A stretch of DNA of 64,000 nt from contig NC_083896.1 of the NCBI RefSeq assembly GCF_032452875.1, positions 62,001 to 126,000 on the forward strand, given 5' to 3'. The DNA is from Bos javanicus (lineage: Eukaryota; Chordata; Mammalia; Artiodactyla; Bovidae). The translations under genes were made by a program, and so were the position numbers. The notes beneath the pieces were generated by a model. That model ran no database searches. It was given only the letters and a program-made list of their open reading frames with translations, and was not told the DNA's origin. Shown here piece after piece: positions 22,301 through 35,138 of this stretch (position 1 is its first letter; the number at the start of each line of letters is the position of its first letter).

Positions 22301-25300
22301 AGAGGATCAGCTGGGGAGACACGCCACCCATCCTGTTGTGAGGTGATACTTGGGGTTCCATTGGAGCTGGTGCAGGGGAATCAGGACTTATCTCGAGATG
22401 AGGGGTATTCCGTGTCCTTTTTCCTGAAGCTGGATCCGCGGGGTTCCACTCGAGATTCAAAGGGTGAGACAGGCCTCCTCTTGTGGTGCAAGGGGTAGTT
22501 GGGATTCTTCTTGAGTTGAAGCAGGGAATGGGTCCTCATCTCCAGATGAGGTGGGAAACACAGGGCTCTTTTCAACTTGTGGAGGGAACCTCGGGTTTCA
22601 TCTCGAGTTGGGATGGGGATCCTGGGCCCCCTTGAATTGCACGAAGGGAATACAGACTCCTCTTGAGTTTTGCGAGGGAACTCAGGATTGCTCTCGAGGT
22701 GCTGCAGGAGAAAAGGGCCTAATCTTGATTGACAGGGGAATCTCGTGGTTTGTCTGGATTGTGGCGGGTGGCTTAGTATTCGTCTCCAGGTGCCACGGGG
22801 AAATCAGGGAGCCTCTCGTGTTGCCTCAGGAAAGTCAATTCTCCATTCAAATTGTGAGGGTGAGCCCAGGAGTGCTCTGGAGTCACGGGATCAGGCATCA
22901 TTTTGCATGGAAGGGGGAATCTCCATGTGTTTCTCGAGTTTGGCCAGAGTGTAGGTTCCCTCCAGTTTCCACGGCGACCTGAGAGAGCATCTAATGTTGT
23001 CTCTGGGAGGTCAGGAATCCGTTTGAGTTGTGAGGGGCCCCTCGGGATTCCTCTCTAGTTGGTGCAGGGGACTAGGGCCTCATCTGGAGTTGAGATGGGA
23101 AACTCAGGGTTCCTCTGCAGCTCTGACGGGGAACTTGGCTATCCTATGGAGATTCCACTGGGGAGTCACATGTAATCTCATGTTGGAGCATGGAACTGTG
23201 CTTCCCTCTCAAGGTGGAAAAGGGGTGTCAGGCCTCCTGTGGAGTTCAGGCAGGGATCTAGGCTATTTATAGAGGTGCAACGGGGCTCTCCGTCCTCCTT
23301 TCATGTCGTGAGTTGATACTCGGGGTAACATTCGAGTCCTTGCAGGGGAATGAGGCCTTATCTCAAATGGAATGGGACTTCGGGGTATTTTGATCGGTTG
23401 CCCGATCCCTGGAGTTCCTCTGGAGTTTCAAGGTGAGAGCGGCCTCCTCCTGAGGTGCGGCGGGAATGTCTGGATTCCTTTGCAGTCAAAGCAGGGGAAT
23501 GGACTCTCAACCCGAGAGCAGGAGTGTAAAACAGAGCTCTTGTTGAATTGTGGCGTGAAACTCAGTGTTCCTCTCACGTGGGGACGTGTATCTCGGGGAC
23601 CTTCCTGAGTTGCATGAAGGGTGTCAGGTACCCTTTCGCATTTCCAGAGGGAATGTGGGATTTCTCTGGAGACACTGCTTAGGAAAAGGGCCTCATCTTG
23701 CATTGAGGGGAGAATCTCGTGTTTTTTCTCAAGTTGTGGTGGGAAGTTTGGGGTTCCTCTCAGGTTGTGACGGGGACCTCAGGGACCTGATCATGTTGCC
23801 TCAGAGAAGTCGGGTCTCTTCCTGAGTTGCGAGGGGCACATCGGGATTCCTCTCGAGTCGCTGTCGGTGAATAGGGCCGTGGCTCTAGTTCCGTCCTGAA
23901 ACTCAGTGTTCCTCTCTGGCTGTGAACAGGGATCTCGGGCTTTTTATCAAAGTTCAACTAGGAAGTGAGGCCTCGTCTGGTGTCGAGACATGGAACTCTG
24001 CATTCCTCTCGAGTTGTGCAAGGGGTGTCAGGGCTCTGGTCGAGTTCAGGCGGGGAATTTGGGCTTTTACTAGAGGATCAGCTCGGGAGATAAGCCTCCC
24101 ATCCTGTTGTGAGGGGATACTTGTGGTTCTGTTGGAGCCAGTGCATGAGAATCAGGACTTATCTCGAGCTGCGGGGGCACTCGATGTCCTTTTTCCTTGA
24201 AGCGGGATGTGCAGGCTTCCACTGGAGATTCAACAAGTGAGACAGGCCTCCTCTTGTGGTGCGAGGAGAAGTTGGGATTAGTCTTGAGTTGAAGTAGGGA
24301 AAGGGCCCTAATCTCCAGATGAGGTGGGAAGTACGGGGCTCCTGTCTACTTGTGGCGGGAACCTTGGCTTTCATCTCGAGTTGGGATGGGGATACTGGGC
24401 CCCCTTGATTTGCATGAAAGGAGTCGAGCTTCCTCTCAAATTTTGAGAGGGAACTCGGTATTGCTCTGGAGGCGCTGCAGCAGAAATGGGCCTCATCTTG
24501 GGTGGACGGGTGTATCTCGTGGTTTGTCTCAAGTTGCAGTGGGTGGCTTGGGATTCCTCTCCAGGTTCCAAGGTGAACTCAGGGAGCCTCTCGTGTTGCC
24601 TCAGGAAAGTCAAGTCTCCATTCGAGTTGCCAGGGCGAGCCCAGGAGTGTTCTTGAATCACGGGAGGGTGATCAGGCCTCATTTCACATGGAAGGGGGAA
24701 TCTCCATGTGTTCCTTGAGTTGCTGCCGGAAGTGTGGGTTCCCTCGAGTTGCCACGGGGACGTGATGGAGCCTCTCATGTTGTCTCTTGGAAGTCAGGAA
24801 TCCTTTTGAGTTTTCAGGGGCCTCTTGGGATTCCTCTCGAGTTGGTGCAGGGGACTAGGGCCTCACCTGGAGTTGAGGCAGAAAATTCCGTGTTCCTCTC
24901 CAGCTCTGACAGGGATCTCGGGCTTCCTATGGAGATTCCACTGAGGAGTCAGACATCATTTCATATTGGGGCATGGAACTCTGCTTCCCTCTCGAGGTGT
25001 TAAAGGGGTGTCAGGCCTCCTGTGGTGTTGAGGTAGGGATCTTGGGCTCTTTCTACAGGCACCACAGGGCTCTAGGCCTCCCTTTGTGTCGGGATTTGAT
25101 AAATGGAGTGACATTTGAGTCATTGTAGGGGAATGAGGCCTTATCTCAAGTGGATGGGGACTTTGGGGTCTTTTCGAATGGTGGCCAGACCCCTGGTGTT
25201 CCTCTCGAGTTTCAAGGTGAGAATGGACTCCTCCTGAGTTGCGGCGGGAAGGTCGGGATTTTTTTGCAGTTGAAGCAGGGGAATGGACCCTCATCTCGAG

Positions 25301-28300
25301 AGAAGGAGTGGAAAACGGGGATCTTCTTGTGTTGTGGTGTGAAACTCAGTGTTCCTCTCACGTGGGGATGTGTATCTCGGGGAACTTCCTGAGTTGCATG
25401 AAGGGTGTCAGATACACTTTCGCGTTTCAGGAGGAAACGTGAGATTTCTCTGGAGACACTGCTCTGGAAAAGGGCCTCATCTCTTATTGAGCAGAGAATC
25501 TCATGGTTTTTCTCAAGTTGTGGCGGGAAGCTGGGGTTCCTCTCAAGTTGCAACGGAGACCTCAGGGACCCGATAGTGTTGCCTGAGAGAAGTCGGGTCT
25601 CTTCTCGAGTTGCACGTCAGGATACATCTAGAGTCGCTGCCGGTGCATAGGACCGTGTCTCGAATTCAGTCGGGAAAATCAGTCTTCCTCTCCGGCAGTG
25701 ACAGGGATCTCGCGGTTTTTATCAAGGTTCAACTAGGGAGTGAGGCCTCGTCTGGTTTTGAGCATGGGACTTTGCATTCCTTTCGAGTTGTGCAAGGGGT
25801 GTCAGGGCTCCGGTCGAGTTTAGGCGGGAAATTTGGGCTTTTTATAGAGGATCAGCATGGGAGACAGGCCTCCCATCCTGTTGTGAGGTGATACTTGGGG
25901 TGCATTGGAGCCGATGCAGGGGAATCAGGACTTATCTCGAGCTGCGGGGGCACTCAGCGTCATTTTTCCTTGAAGCTGGATGCACAGGGTTCCACTCGAG
26001 ATTCAACAGGTGAGACAGGCCTCCTCTTGTGGTGCGAGGGGAAGTTGGGATTCCTCTTACGTTGAAGCAGGGAATCGGACCTCATCTCCAGATGAGGTGG
26101 GAAACACGGGGCCCTTGTCAACTTGTGGCAGTAACTCGGCTTTCGTCTCGAGTTGTGACGGTGATCCCGGGCCCCCTTCCTTTGCATGAAGGGAGTCCAG
26201 CCTCCTCTCAAGTTTTGAGAGGGAACTTGGGATTGCTCTCAAGGCGCTACAGGAGAAAAGAGACTCATCTCACATGGACGGGGGAATCTCATGGTTTTTC
26301 TCGATTGTGGCGGGTGTCTTGGGATTCCTCTCCAAGTACCACGGGGAACTCAGGGATCCTCTCGTGTTGCGTCAGGAAAATCAAGTCTCCATTCGAGTTG
26401 CAAGGGCAAGCCCTTAAGTCCTCTGGAGTCACCGAAGGAGATCAGGCCTCATTTCGAATGGAAGGGGGAATCTCCATTTGTTTCTCGAGTTGTGGCCAGA
26501 AGTGTGGGTTCCCTCACGTTGCCACGGGGACATGAGGGAGCGCCTCATGTTGTCTCTAGGAGATCAGGAATCTGTTCGATTTGTAAGGGACCTCTCGGGA
26601 TTCATCACAAGTTGGTGCAGAGGACTAGGGCCTCATCTCGAGTTGAGGCTGGAAACTCAGGGTTCCTCTGGAGCTCTGACAGGGATCTCGGGCTTCCTAT
26701 GGAGATTCCACTGGGGAGTCAGACGTTGTCTCATGTTGGGGCATGGAAATACACTTCCCTTTCGAGATGGAAAAAGAGTGTCAGGGCTTCTGTGGAGTTG
26801 AGGTAGGGATCTCAGGCTATTTCGAGGGGCACCTCGTGGCTCTCAGTCCTTCCTTCGTGTTGTGAGTTGATACGCAGGGTGAAATTCGAGTCGTTTAAGG
26901 GCAATGAGGCCTTACCTCATGTGAATGGGGACTTCGGTGTCTGTTCGAATGGTGGCCTGACCCCTGGAGTTCCTCTCGAGTTTCAAGTTGAGAACGGACT
27001 CCTCCTGATGTGTGGCAGGAATGTTGGGATTCCTTTGCAGACTAAGCAGGAGACTAGACCCTCCTCTCGAGAGGAGGTGTGGAAAACAGGGCTCTTCTTG
27101 AGTTATGGCGTGAAACTCAGTGTTCCTCTCACGTGGGGATGGGTATCTTGTGGAACTTCCTGAGTTGCATGAAGATTGTCAAGTATCCTTTTGCATTTCC
27201 GGAGGGAACGTGGGATTTCTCTGGAGACAGTGCTCAGGAAAAGGGCCTCATCTAGCGTTGAGGGGAGAATCTCGTGGTTTTTCTCGAGTTGTGGCGGGAA
27301 GCTTGGGGTTCCTCTCAAGTTGTAACGAGGACCTCAGGGACCCGTTCGTGTTACCTCAGAGAAGTCAGGTCTCTTTTCGAGTTATAAGGGGCACATCAGT
27401 ATTCCTTTCAAGTCGCTGCCAGTGAATAGGGCCGTGTCTGGAGTTCAGTCAGAAACTCAATGCTCCTCTCCAGCTTTGACTGGGATCTCGGGCTTTGTAT
27501 CAAAGTTCAACTAGGGAGTCAAGCCTCGTCTGGTGTCGAGGCATGGATCTCAGCATTCCTCTCGAGTTGTGCAAGGGGTGTCAGGGCTCCGGTCGAGTTC
27601 AGGTGGGGAATTTGGGCTTTATCTAGAGGAACAGCACAGGAGACCAGCCTCCCATCCTGTTGTGAGGGGATACTAGGAGTTCCACTGGGGCCAGTGCAGG
27701 GATTTCAGGACTTATCTCAAGCTAAGGGGGCACTTGGCGTCCTTTTTCCTTGAGGCAGATGCACAGGGTTCCACTCGAGATTCAACAGGTGAACAGGCCT
27801 CCTCTTGTTTTGCGAGGGGAAGTTGGGATTCCTCTTTAGTCGAAGCAGGGAATAGGACCTCATCTCCAGATGAGGTGGGAAACATGGGGCTCTTCTCAAT
27901 CTGTGGCGGGAACCTCAGCTTTCATTTCCAGGTGGGACGGGGATCCTGGGCCCCCTTGAGTTGCATGAAGGGAGTCCAGCCTCCTCTCGAGTTTTGAGAA
28001 GGAACTCGGGATTGCTCTCGAGGCGCTACAGGAGAAAAGGGACTCATCTCACATTGATGGGGGAATCTCGTGGTTTGTCTCAATTGTGGCAGGTGTCTTG
28101 GGATTCCTTTCCAGGTACCATGGGGAACTCAGGGAGCCTCTCGTGTTGCCTCAGGAAAGTCAAGTCTCCATTCGATTTGCAAGGGTGAGCACTCGAGTGC
28201 TCTGGAATCACGGGAGGGGGGTCAGGCCTCATTTCGAATGGAAGGGGGAATCTCCATGTGTTTCTCGAGTTGCGGCCAGAAGTATGGGTTCCCTCGAGTT

Positions 28301-31300
28301 GCCACGGGGACCTGAGGGAGCCTCTCATGTTGTATTTGGGAAGTCAGGAATCTGTTCAAGTTGTAAGGGGCCTCTCTGGATTCCTCTCGAGTTGGTGCAG
28401 GGGACTAGGGTCTTGTCTCGAGTTGAGGTGGGAAAATTAGTGCTCCTCTGCAGCTCTGACAGGGATCTTGGGCTTCCTATGGAGATTCCACTGGGGAGTC
28501 AGATGCCGTCTCATGTTGGGGAATGGAACTCGGCTTCCCTCTCGAGGTGGCAAAGGGCTGTCAGGCCTCCTGTGGAGTTGAGGTGGGGATGTCGGACTAT
28601 TTATATAGGCGCCACGGGGCTGTCAGTCCTCACTTCGTGTCATGAGTTGCTACTCGGCGTGACATTCGAGTCGTAGCAGGGGAATGAGGCCTTATCTCAA
28701 GTGGATGGGGTCTTCAGGGTCTTTTCAAACGGTGTCCTGACCTTGGAGTTCCCCTCCAATTTCAAGGTGAGAATGGCCTCCTCCTGAGTTGCAGCTGGAA
28801 CATCGGGATTCCTTTGCAGAAAAAGCAGGGGAATGGACCCTCATCTCGAGAGGAGGAGTGGAAAATGGGACTCTTCTTGAGTTGTGGCGTGAAACTCAGT
28901 GTTTCTCTCACGTGGGGACGGGTATCTCAGGGAACTTCCTGAGTTATATGAAGGGTGCCAAGTACCTTTTTGCGTTTCCAGAGGGAACGTGGGATTTCTC
29001 TGGAGACAGTGCTCTGGAAAAGGGCCTCATCTTGCGTTGAGTGGAGAATCTCGTGGTTTTTCTCGAGTTGTGGTGGGAATCTTGGGGTTCCTCTCAAGTT
29101 GCGACAGGGACCTCAGGGACCTGCTCGTGTTGCTTCAGAGAAGTCGGGTCTCTTCTCGAGATGCGAGGGGCACGTCAGGATTCCTCTCAAGTCGCTGCCG
29201 GCAAATAGGGCTGTGTCTCCAGTGCACGAGAAACTCAGTGTTCCTCTCCAGCGGTAACAGGGATCTTGGGCTTTTTATTAATGTTCACCTAGAGAGTCAG
29301 GCCTCGGTCTAGTGTCGAGGCATGGAACTCTGCATTCCTCTCGAGTTGTGCAAGGGGTGTCAGGGCTCCAGTCGAGTTCAGGTCGGGAATTTGGGCTTCT
29401 TCTAGAGGATCAGCATGGGAGACAGGCCTCCATCCTGTTGTGAGGGGATACTTGGGGTTCCATTAGAGCCGGTGCAGGGGAATCAGGACTCATCTCGAGC
29501 TGGGGAGGCACTCGGCGTCCTTTTTCCTTGAAGCAGGATGTGCAGGGTTCCACTCGAGATTCGACAGGTGAGACAGGCCTCCTTTTGTGGTGCGAGGGGA
29601 ATTTGAGATTCCTCTTGTGTTGAAGCAGGAAATGGGCCCCCATCTCCAGATGAGGTGGAAAACACGGGGCTCTTGTCAACTTGTAGTGGGAACCTCAGGT
29701 TTCATCTCGAGTATGGACAGGGTTCCTGGCCCCGTTGAGCTGCATGAAAGGAGTCCAGCATCCTCTCAAGTTTTGAGAGGGAACTCGGGGTTGTTCTGGT
29801 GGCGCTGCAGGAGAATTGGGCCTCATCTCGCGTGGACAGGTTAATCTCATGGATTGTCTCGAGTTCTGGTGGGTGGCTTGGGATTCCTCTCCAGGTACCA
29901 TGGGAAACTCAGGGAGCCTCTCGTGTTGCCTCAGGAAAGTCAAGTCTCCATTCGAGTTGCGAGAATGAGCCCGTGACTGCTCTGGAGTCATGGGAGGGGG
30001 ATCAGGCCTCATTTCGCATGGAAGGGGGAATCTCCATATGTTTCTTGAGATGCGACCGGAAGTGTGGGTTCCCTCAAGTTGCCACGGGTACCTGAGGGAG
30101 CCTCTCATGTTGTCTTTGGGAAGTCAGGAATCTGTTCAAGTTGTGAGGGGCCTCTCGGGATTCCCCTTGAGTTGGTTCAGGGGTCTAGGGCCTCATCTCG
30201 AGTTGAGGCGGGAAACTCAGGGATCCTCTCCAGCTCTGACAAGGATCTCAGGCTTCCTATGGAGATTCCACTGGGGAGTCAGACATCATCTCATGTTGGG
30301 GCATGGAACTCCGCTTACCTCTCGATTTGGAAAAGGGGTGTCAGGCCTCCTATCGAGTTGAGGTAATGATATCAGGCTATTTCTAAAGGAACCATGGTGC
30401 TCTCAGTCCTCCCTTCGTGTCGTGTGTTGATACTCAGGATGACATTCGAGTCGTTGCAGGGGAATGAGGCCTTATCTCATGTGGATAGGAACTTCAGGGT
30501 CTGTTCAAATGGTGGCCCGACCCCTGGATTTCCTCTCGAGTTTCAAGTTGAGAATGGCCTCCTCTTGAGGTGCAGAAGGAACGTTGGGATTCCTTTGCAG
30601 ACGAAGCAGGTTATGGACCCTCATCTCAAGAGAGGAGTGGAAAACAGGGCTCTTCTTGAGTTGTGGCGTGAAACTCAGTGTTCCTTTCACGTGGGGATGG
30701 CTATGTTGGGGACCTACCTGAGTTGCCTGAAGGGTGTCAAGTACCCTTTCACGTTTCTGTAGGGAACATGGGATTTCTCTGGGGACATGCTCTGGAAAAG
30801 GGCCTCATCTCGCATTGAGGGGAGAATCTCGTGGTTTTTCTCGAGTTGTGGCGGAAGCCTGGGGTTCCTCTCAAGTTGCGATGGTGACTTCCGGGACCCC
30901 TTCGTGTTGCCTCAGGTTAGTTGGGTCTCTTCTTGTGCTGCGAGGGGCATGTTGGGGTTCCTCTGGAGTCCCTGCCGGCGAATAGGGCCATGTCTCCAGT
31001 TCAGTTGGGAAACTCAGTGTTCCTCTCTGGCGGTAACAGGGATGTCGGGCTTTTTATCAAAGTTCAACTAGGGAGTCAGGCCTCGTCTGGTGTCAAGCAT
31101 GGATCTCAGCATTCCCCTCGAGTTGTGCAAGGGGTGTCAGGGCTCCGGTCGAGTTCAGGCGGGGAATTTGGGCTTTTTCTAGAGGATCAGCATGGGAGAC
31201 TAACCTCCCATCCTGTTGTGAGGGGATACTTGAGGTTCCATTGGAGCCGGTACAGGGGAATCAGGACTTATCTCGAACTGAGGGGGCACTTGGTGTCCTT

Positions 31301-34300
31301 TATCCTTGAAGCAGGATCCGCGGGGTTCCACTCGAGATTCAACAGGTGAAACTGGCCTCTCTTGTTTTGCGAGGGTAAGTTGGGAGTCCTCTTGAGTTGA
31401 AGCAGTGAATAGGCCCTCATTTCCAGATGAGGTGGTCAACACGGGGCTCTTATCATCTTGTGCCGGGAACCTCGGCTTTCATCTCGAGTTGGGATGGGGA
31501 TCCTGGGCCCCCTTGAGTTTCATGAAGTGAGTCCAGCCTCCTCTCAAGTTTTGACAGGGAACTCGGGATTGCTTTCAAAGGGCTGCAGAAGAAGAGGTCC
31601 TCATCTAGCGTGGACAGGGGAATCTCGTGATTTGTCTTGCGTTGCCGTGGATGGCTTGGGACTCCTCTCCAGATACCACGGGGAACTCAGGGAGCCTCTC
31701 GTGTTGCCTTAGGAAAGTCAATCTCCATTTGAGTTGCAAGGGCGAGCCCGGGAGTGCTCTGGAGTCACGGGAGGGGCATCAAGACTCATTTTTCATGGAA
31801 GGGGGAATCACCATGTGTTTCTCAAGTTGCGGCTGGAAGTGTGTGTTCCCTCGAGTTGCCACGGGTACCTGAGGGAGCCTCTCATGTCTCTGGGAAGCCA
31901 GGAACCCGTTCAAGATTTGAGGGGCCTCTCGGGATTCCATTCGAGTTTGTGCAGGGGACTATGGGCTCATCTCAAGTTGAGGCGGGAAACTCAGGGTTCC
32001 TCTCCAGCTCTGACAGGGATCTCGGGCTTCCTATGGAGATTCCACAGGGGAGTCATACATCGTCTATTGTTGGGGCATGGAACTTCGCTTCCCTCTCCTT
32101 GTATAAAAGGGATTTCAGGCCTCCTGTGGAGTTGAGGGTAGGAATCTTAGGCTATATCTAGAGGTGCCATGGGGTTTTCAGTCCACCCTTCGTGTCATGA
32201 GTTGATACTCGGGTTGACATCTGAGTCGTTGCAGGGGAATGAGGCCTTATCTTAAGTGGATGGGGACTTTGGGGTCTTTTCGAATGGTGGCCCTTTCCCT
32301 GGAGTTCCTCTCGAGTTTCAAGATGAGAATGGCCTCCTCCTGAGGTGCGTCGGGAACATCTGGATTCCTTTGCAGACAAGCAGGGGAATGGACTCTCATC
32401 TCGAGAGGAGGAGTGGAAAACCGGGCTCTTCTTGAGTTTTGGCGTGAAACTCAGTGTTCCTCTCGTGTGGGGATGGGTACCTCAGGGACCTTCCTGAGAT
32501 GCATGAAGGGTGTCAAGTACCCTTTTGCATTTCCGTAGTGAACATGGGATTTCTCTGGAGACACTGCTCTGGAAAAGAGCCTCATATCGTGTTGAGGGGA
32601 GAATTTCATGGTTTTTCTTGAGTTCTGGGGGGAAGCTTGGGGTTCCTTTCAAGTTGCAACAGCAACCTCAGGGATCCGCTCATGTTGCCTCAGAGAAGTC
32701 AGATCTCTTCTGGAGTTTTGATGGGGACATCAGGATTCCTCTTGAGTCACTGCCAGCGAATAGGGCCATGTCTCGAGCTCAGGCGGGAAACTCAGTGTTC
32801 CTCTCTGGCGGTGACTGAGATCTCGGGCTTTTTATCAAGGTTCAACTAGCGAGTCAGTCCTCGTCTGGTGTCAAAGGCATGGAACTCTGCATTCCTCTCT
32901 AGTTGTTCAAGGAGAGTCATGGCTCCAGTCGAGTTCAGGCGGGGTATTTGGGGTTTTTCTACAGGATCAGCATGGGAGACAGGCCTCCCATCCTGTTGTG
33001 AGGGGATACTTGGGGTTCCATTGAAACCGGTGCAGGGGAATCAGCACTTATCTCGAACTAGGGGGCACTCGGTGTCCTTTTTCCTTGAAGCAGTATCGGT
33101 GGGGTTCCACCCATGATTCAACAGGTGAGACAGGCCTCCCTTTATGGTGCAAGGGGAAGTTGGGATTCCTCTTGATTTGAAAAAGGGAATTGGTCCTCAT
33201 CTCCAGATGAGATGGGAAACACAGGGCTCTTGTCATCTTGTGGCGGGAACCTAGGCTTTCATCTCGAGTTGCGACGGGGATCCTGGGCCCTCTTGAGTTG
33301 CATGAAGGGGGTCCAGCCTCCCCTCGAGTTTTGAGGCGGAACTCTGTATTTCTTTTTAAGATCTGCAATAGAAAAGGGCCTCATCCCGCATGGACGGGGG
33401 AATCTCATGGTTTGTCTCGAGTTCCGGTGGGTGGCTTCGTATACCTCTCCAGGTACAACGGGGACCTCAGGGAGCCTCTTGTGTTGCCTCAGGAAAGTCA
33501 AGTGTCCATTCGAGTTGTGAGGGCGAGCCCAGGAGTGCTCTTGAATCACGGGAGTGGGATCAGGCCTCATTTCGCATGGAAGGGGTAATCTCCTTGTGTT
33601 TCTCGAGTTGCGGCTGGAAGTGTGGGTTCCCTCGAGTTGCCACGGGGACGTGATGGAGCCTCTCATGTTGTCTCTCAGAAGTCAGGAATCCTTTTGAGTT
33701 TTCAGGGACCTCTTGGGATTCCTCTTGAGTTGGTGCAGGGGCTAGGGCCTCATCTCGAGTTGAGACAGGAAACTCAAGGTTCTTCTCCAGCTCTGACAGG
33801 GAACTCGGGCTTCCTATGGAGATTCTACTGTGGAGTCAGACGTCATCTCATGTTGTGGCATGGAACTCCACTTCCCTCTCGAGGTGGAAAAGGGGTGTCA
33901 GGCCTCCTGTGGAGTTGAGGTAGGGATCTCGGGCTATTTCTAGAGGCGCCACGGGGCTCTCAGTCCTCCATTTATGTCATGAGTTAATATTCGGGGTGAC
34001 ATTCGAGTCGTTGCAGGGGCGTGAGGCCTTATCTCAAGTAGATGGAGACTCCGGCATCTTTTCGAACTGTGGCCCCACCCCTGGAGCTCCTCTCTAGTTA
34101 TAAGGTGAGAATGGCCTCCTCCTGAGGTGTGGCGGGAACATCGGGATTCCTTTGCAGATGAAGCAGCGGAATGGACCCTGGTCTCGAGAGGAGGAGTCAG
34201 AAACAGGGCTCTTGAGTTGTGGCGGGAAACTCGGTGATCCTCTCAAGTGGAGACGGGGATGTTGGGGAACTTCTTGAGTTGTCTAAAGGGTATCAAGTAC

Positions 34301-34339
34301 CCTTTCCAGGCTCAAGAGCGAAGGTGGGGTTTCTCTAGA

Positions 34340-35138
34340 GATGCTGCAGTGGTAAGATGCCTCATCTCACGTTGAGGGTATCATCTCCTGGGTTTTCTTG
34401 AGTTCCGGCAGGAAACTTGGGGTTCCTCTTGATTTGCAACGGGGACCTCACAAACCCACTTGAGTTGCCTCAGGAAAGTCAAATCTCCTTTCGAGTTGCG
34501 AGGGGTCTCTCCAAATTTCTCCTCAGTCGGTGCAGGGGCATAGGGCCTCTTCTCGGGTTGAGGCCAGAACCTCAAGGTTCCTCTCCAATGCTGACATGGA
34601 TCTCAGGGATCCTATGGAGTTTCCACAGGGGAGTCAGGCCTCGTCTCGTGTGAAGACATGGAACTCCGCTTCCCTCTTCAGGTGTAAAAGGGTTATCAAG
34701 CTTCCTGTCGAGTTGGCCTTGGGATCTGTGGCTTTTTCTCGAGGTGCCCATGGCTATCACACCTCCCTTCATGTTTTGAGTTGATACTCCCGGTTCCAGT
34801 CAAGGCAGTGCAGCAGAATCAGGCTTATCTGGAATGGATGGGGAACTCGGGGTCTTTTCTAATTGAGGCACAACTCCCAGGGATGCACTCGAGTTTCAAG
34901 GTGAGACCAGCCTTCTCTTGAGGGGACACAGCAACATCGGGATTCCTTTCCCGACAAAGCAGAGAAATAGACACTCATGTCGAGTTGAGGAGAGTGAAAA
35001 TGGGGCTCTTCTTGAGTTGAGGCGTGAAACTCAGTGTTCCTCTCACATGGGGCGGGTTTCTAGGGGAACTTTCTGATTTGCATCTAGGGTGTTAAGTACC
35101 CTTTCACGTTTTAGGAGAGTACGTGAGATTTTTCTGGA
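34340..35138. repeat. 0.8-kb extra block of long 31-bp satellite unit (block 1)
   Basis: About 26 subrepeats inserted between two basic units. It starts with the variant marker GATGCTGCAGTGG and contains CATCTCCTGGGTTTTC, CTCTTCAGGTGTAAAAGGG and CATGTTTTGAGTTGATACTC. It is itself a diverged copy of part of the basic unit. Confidence 0.7.
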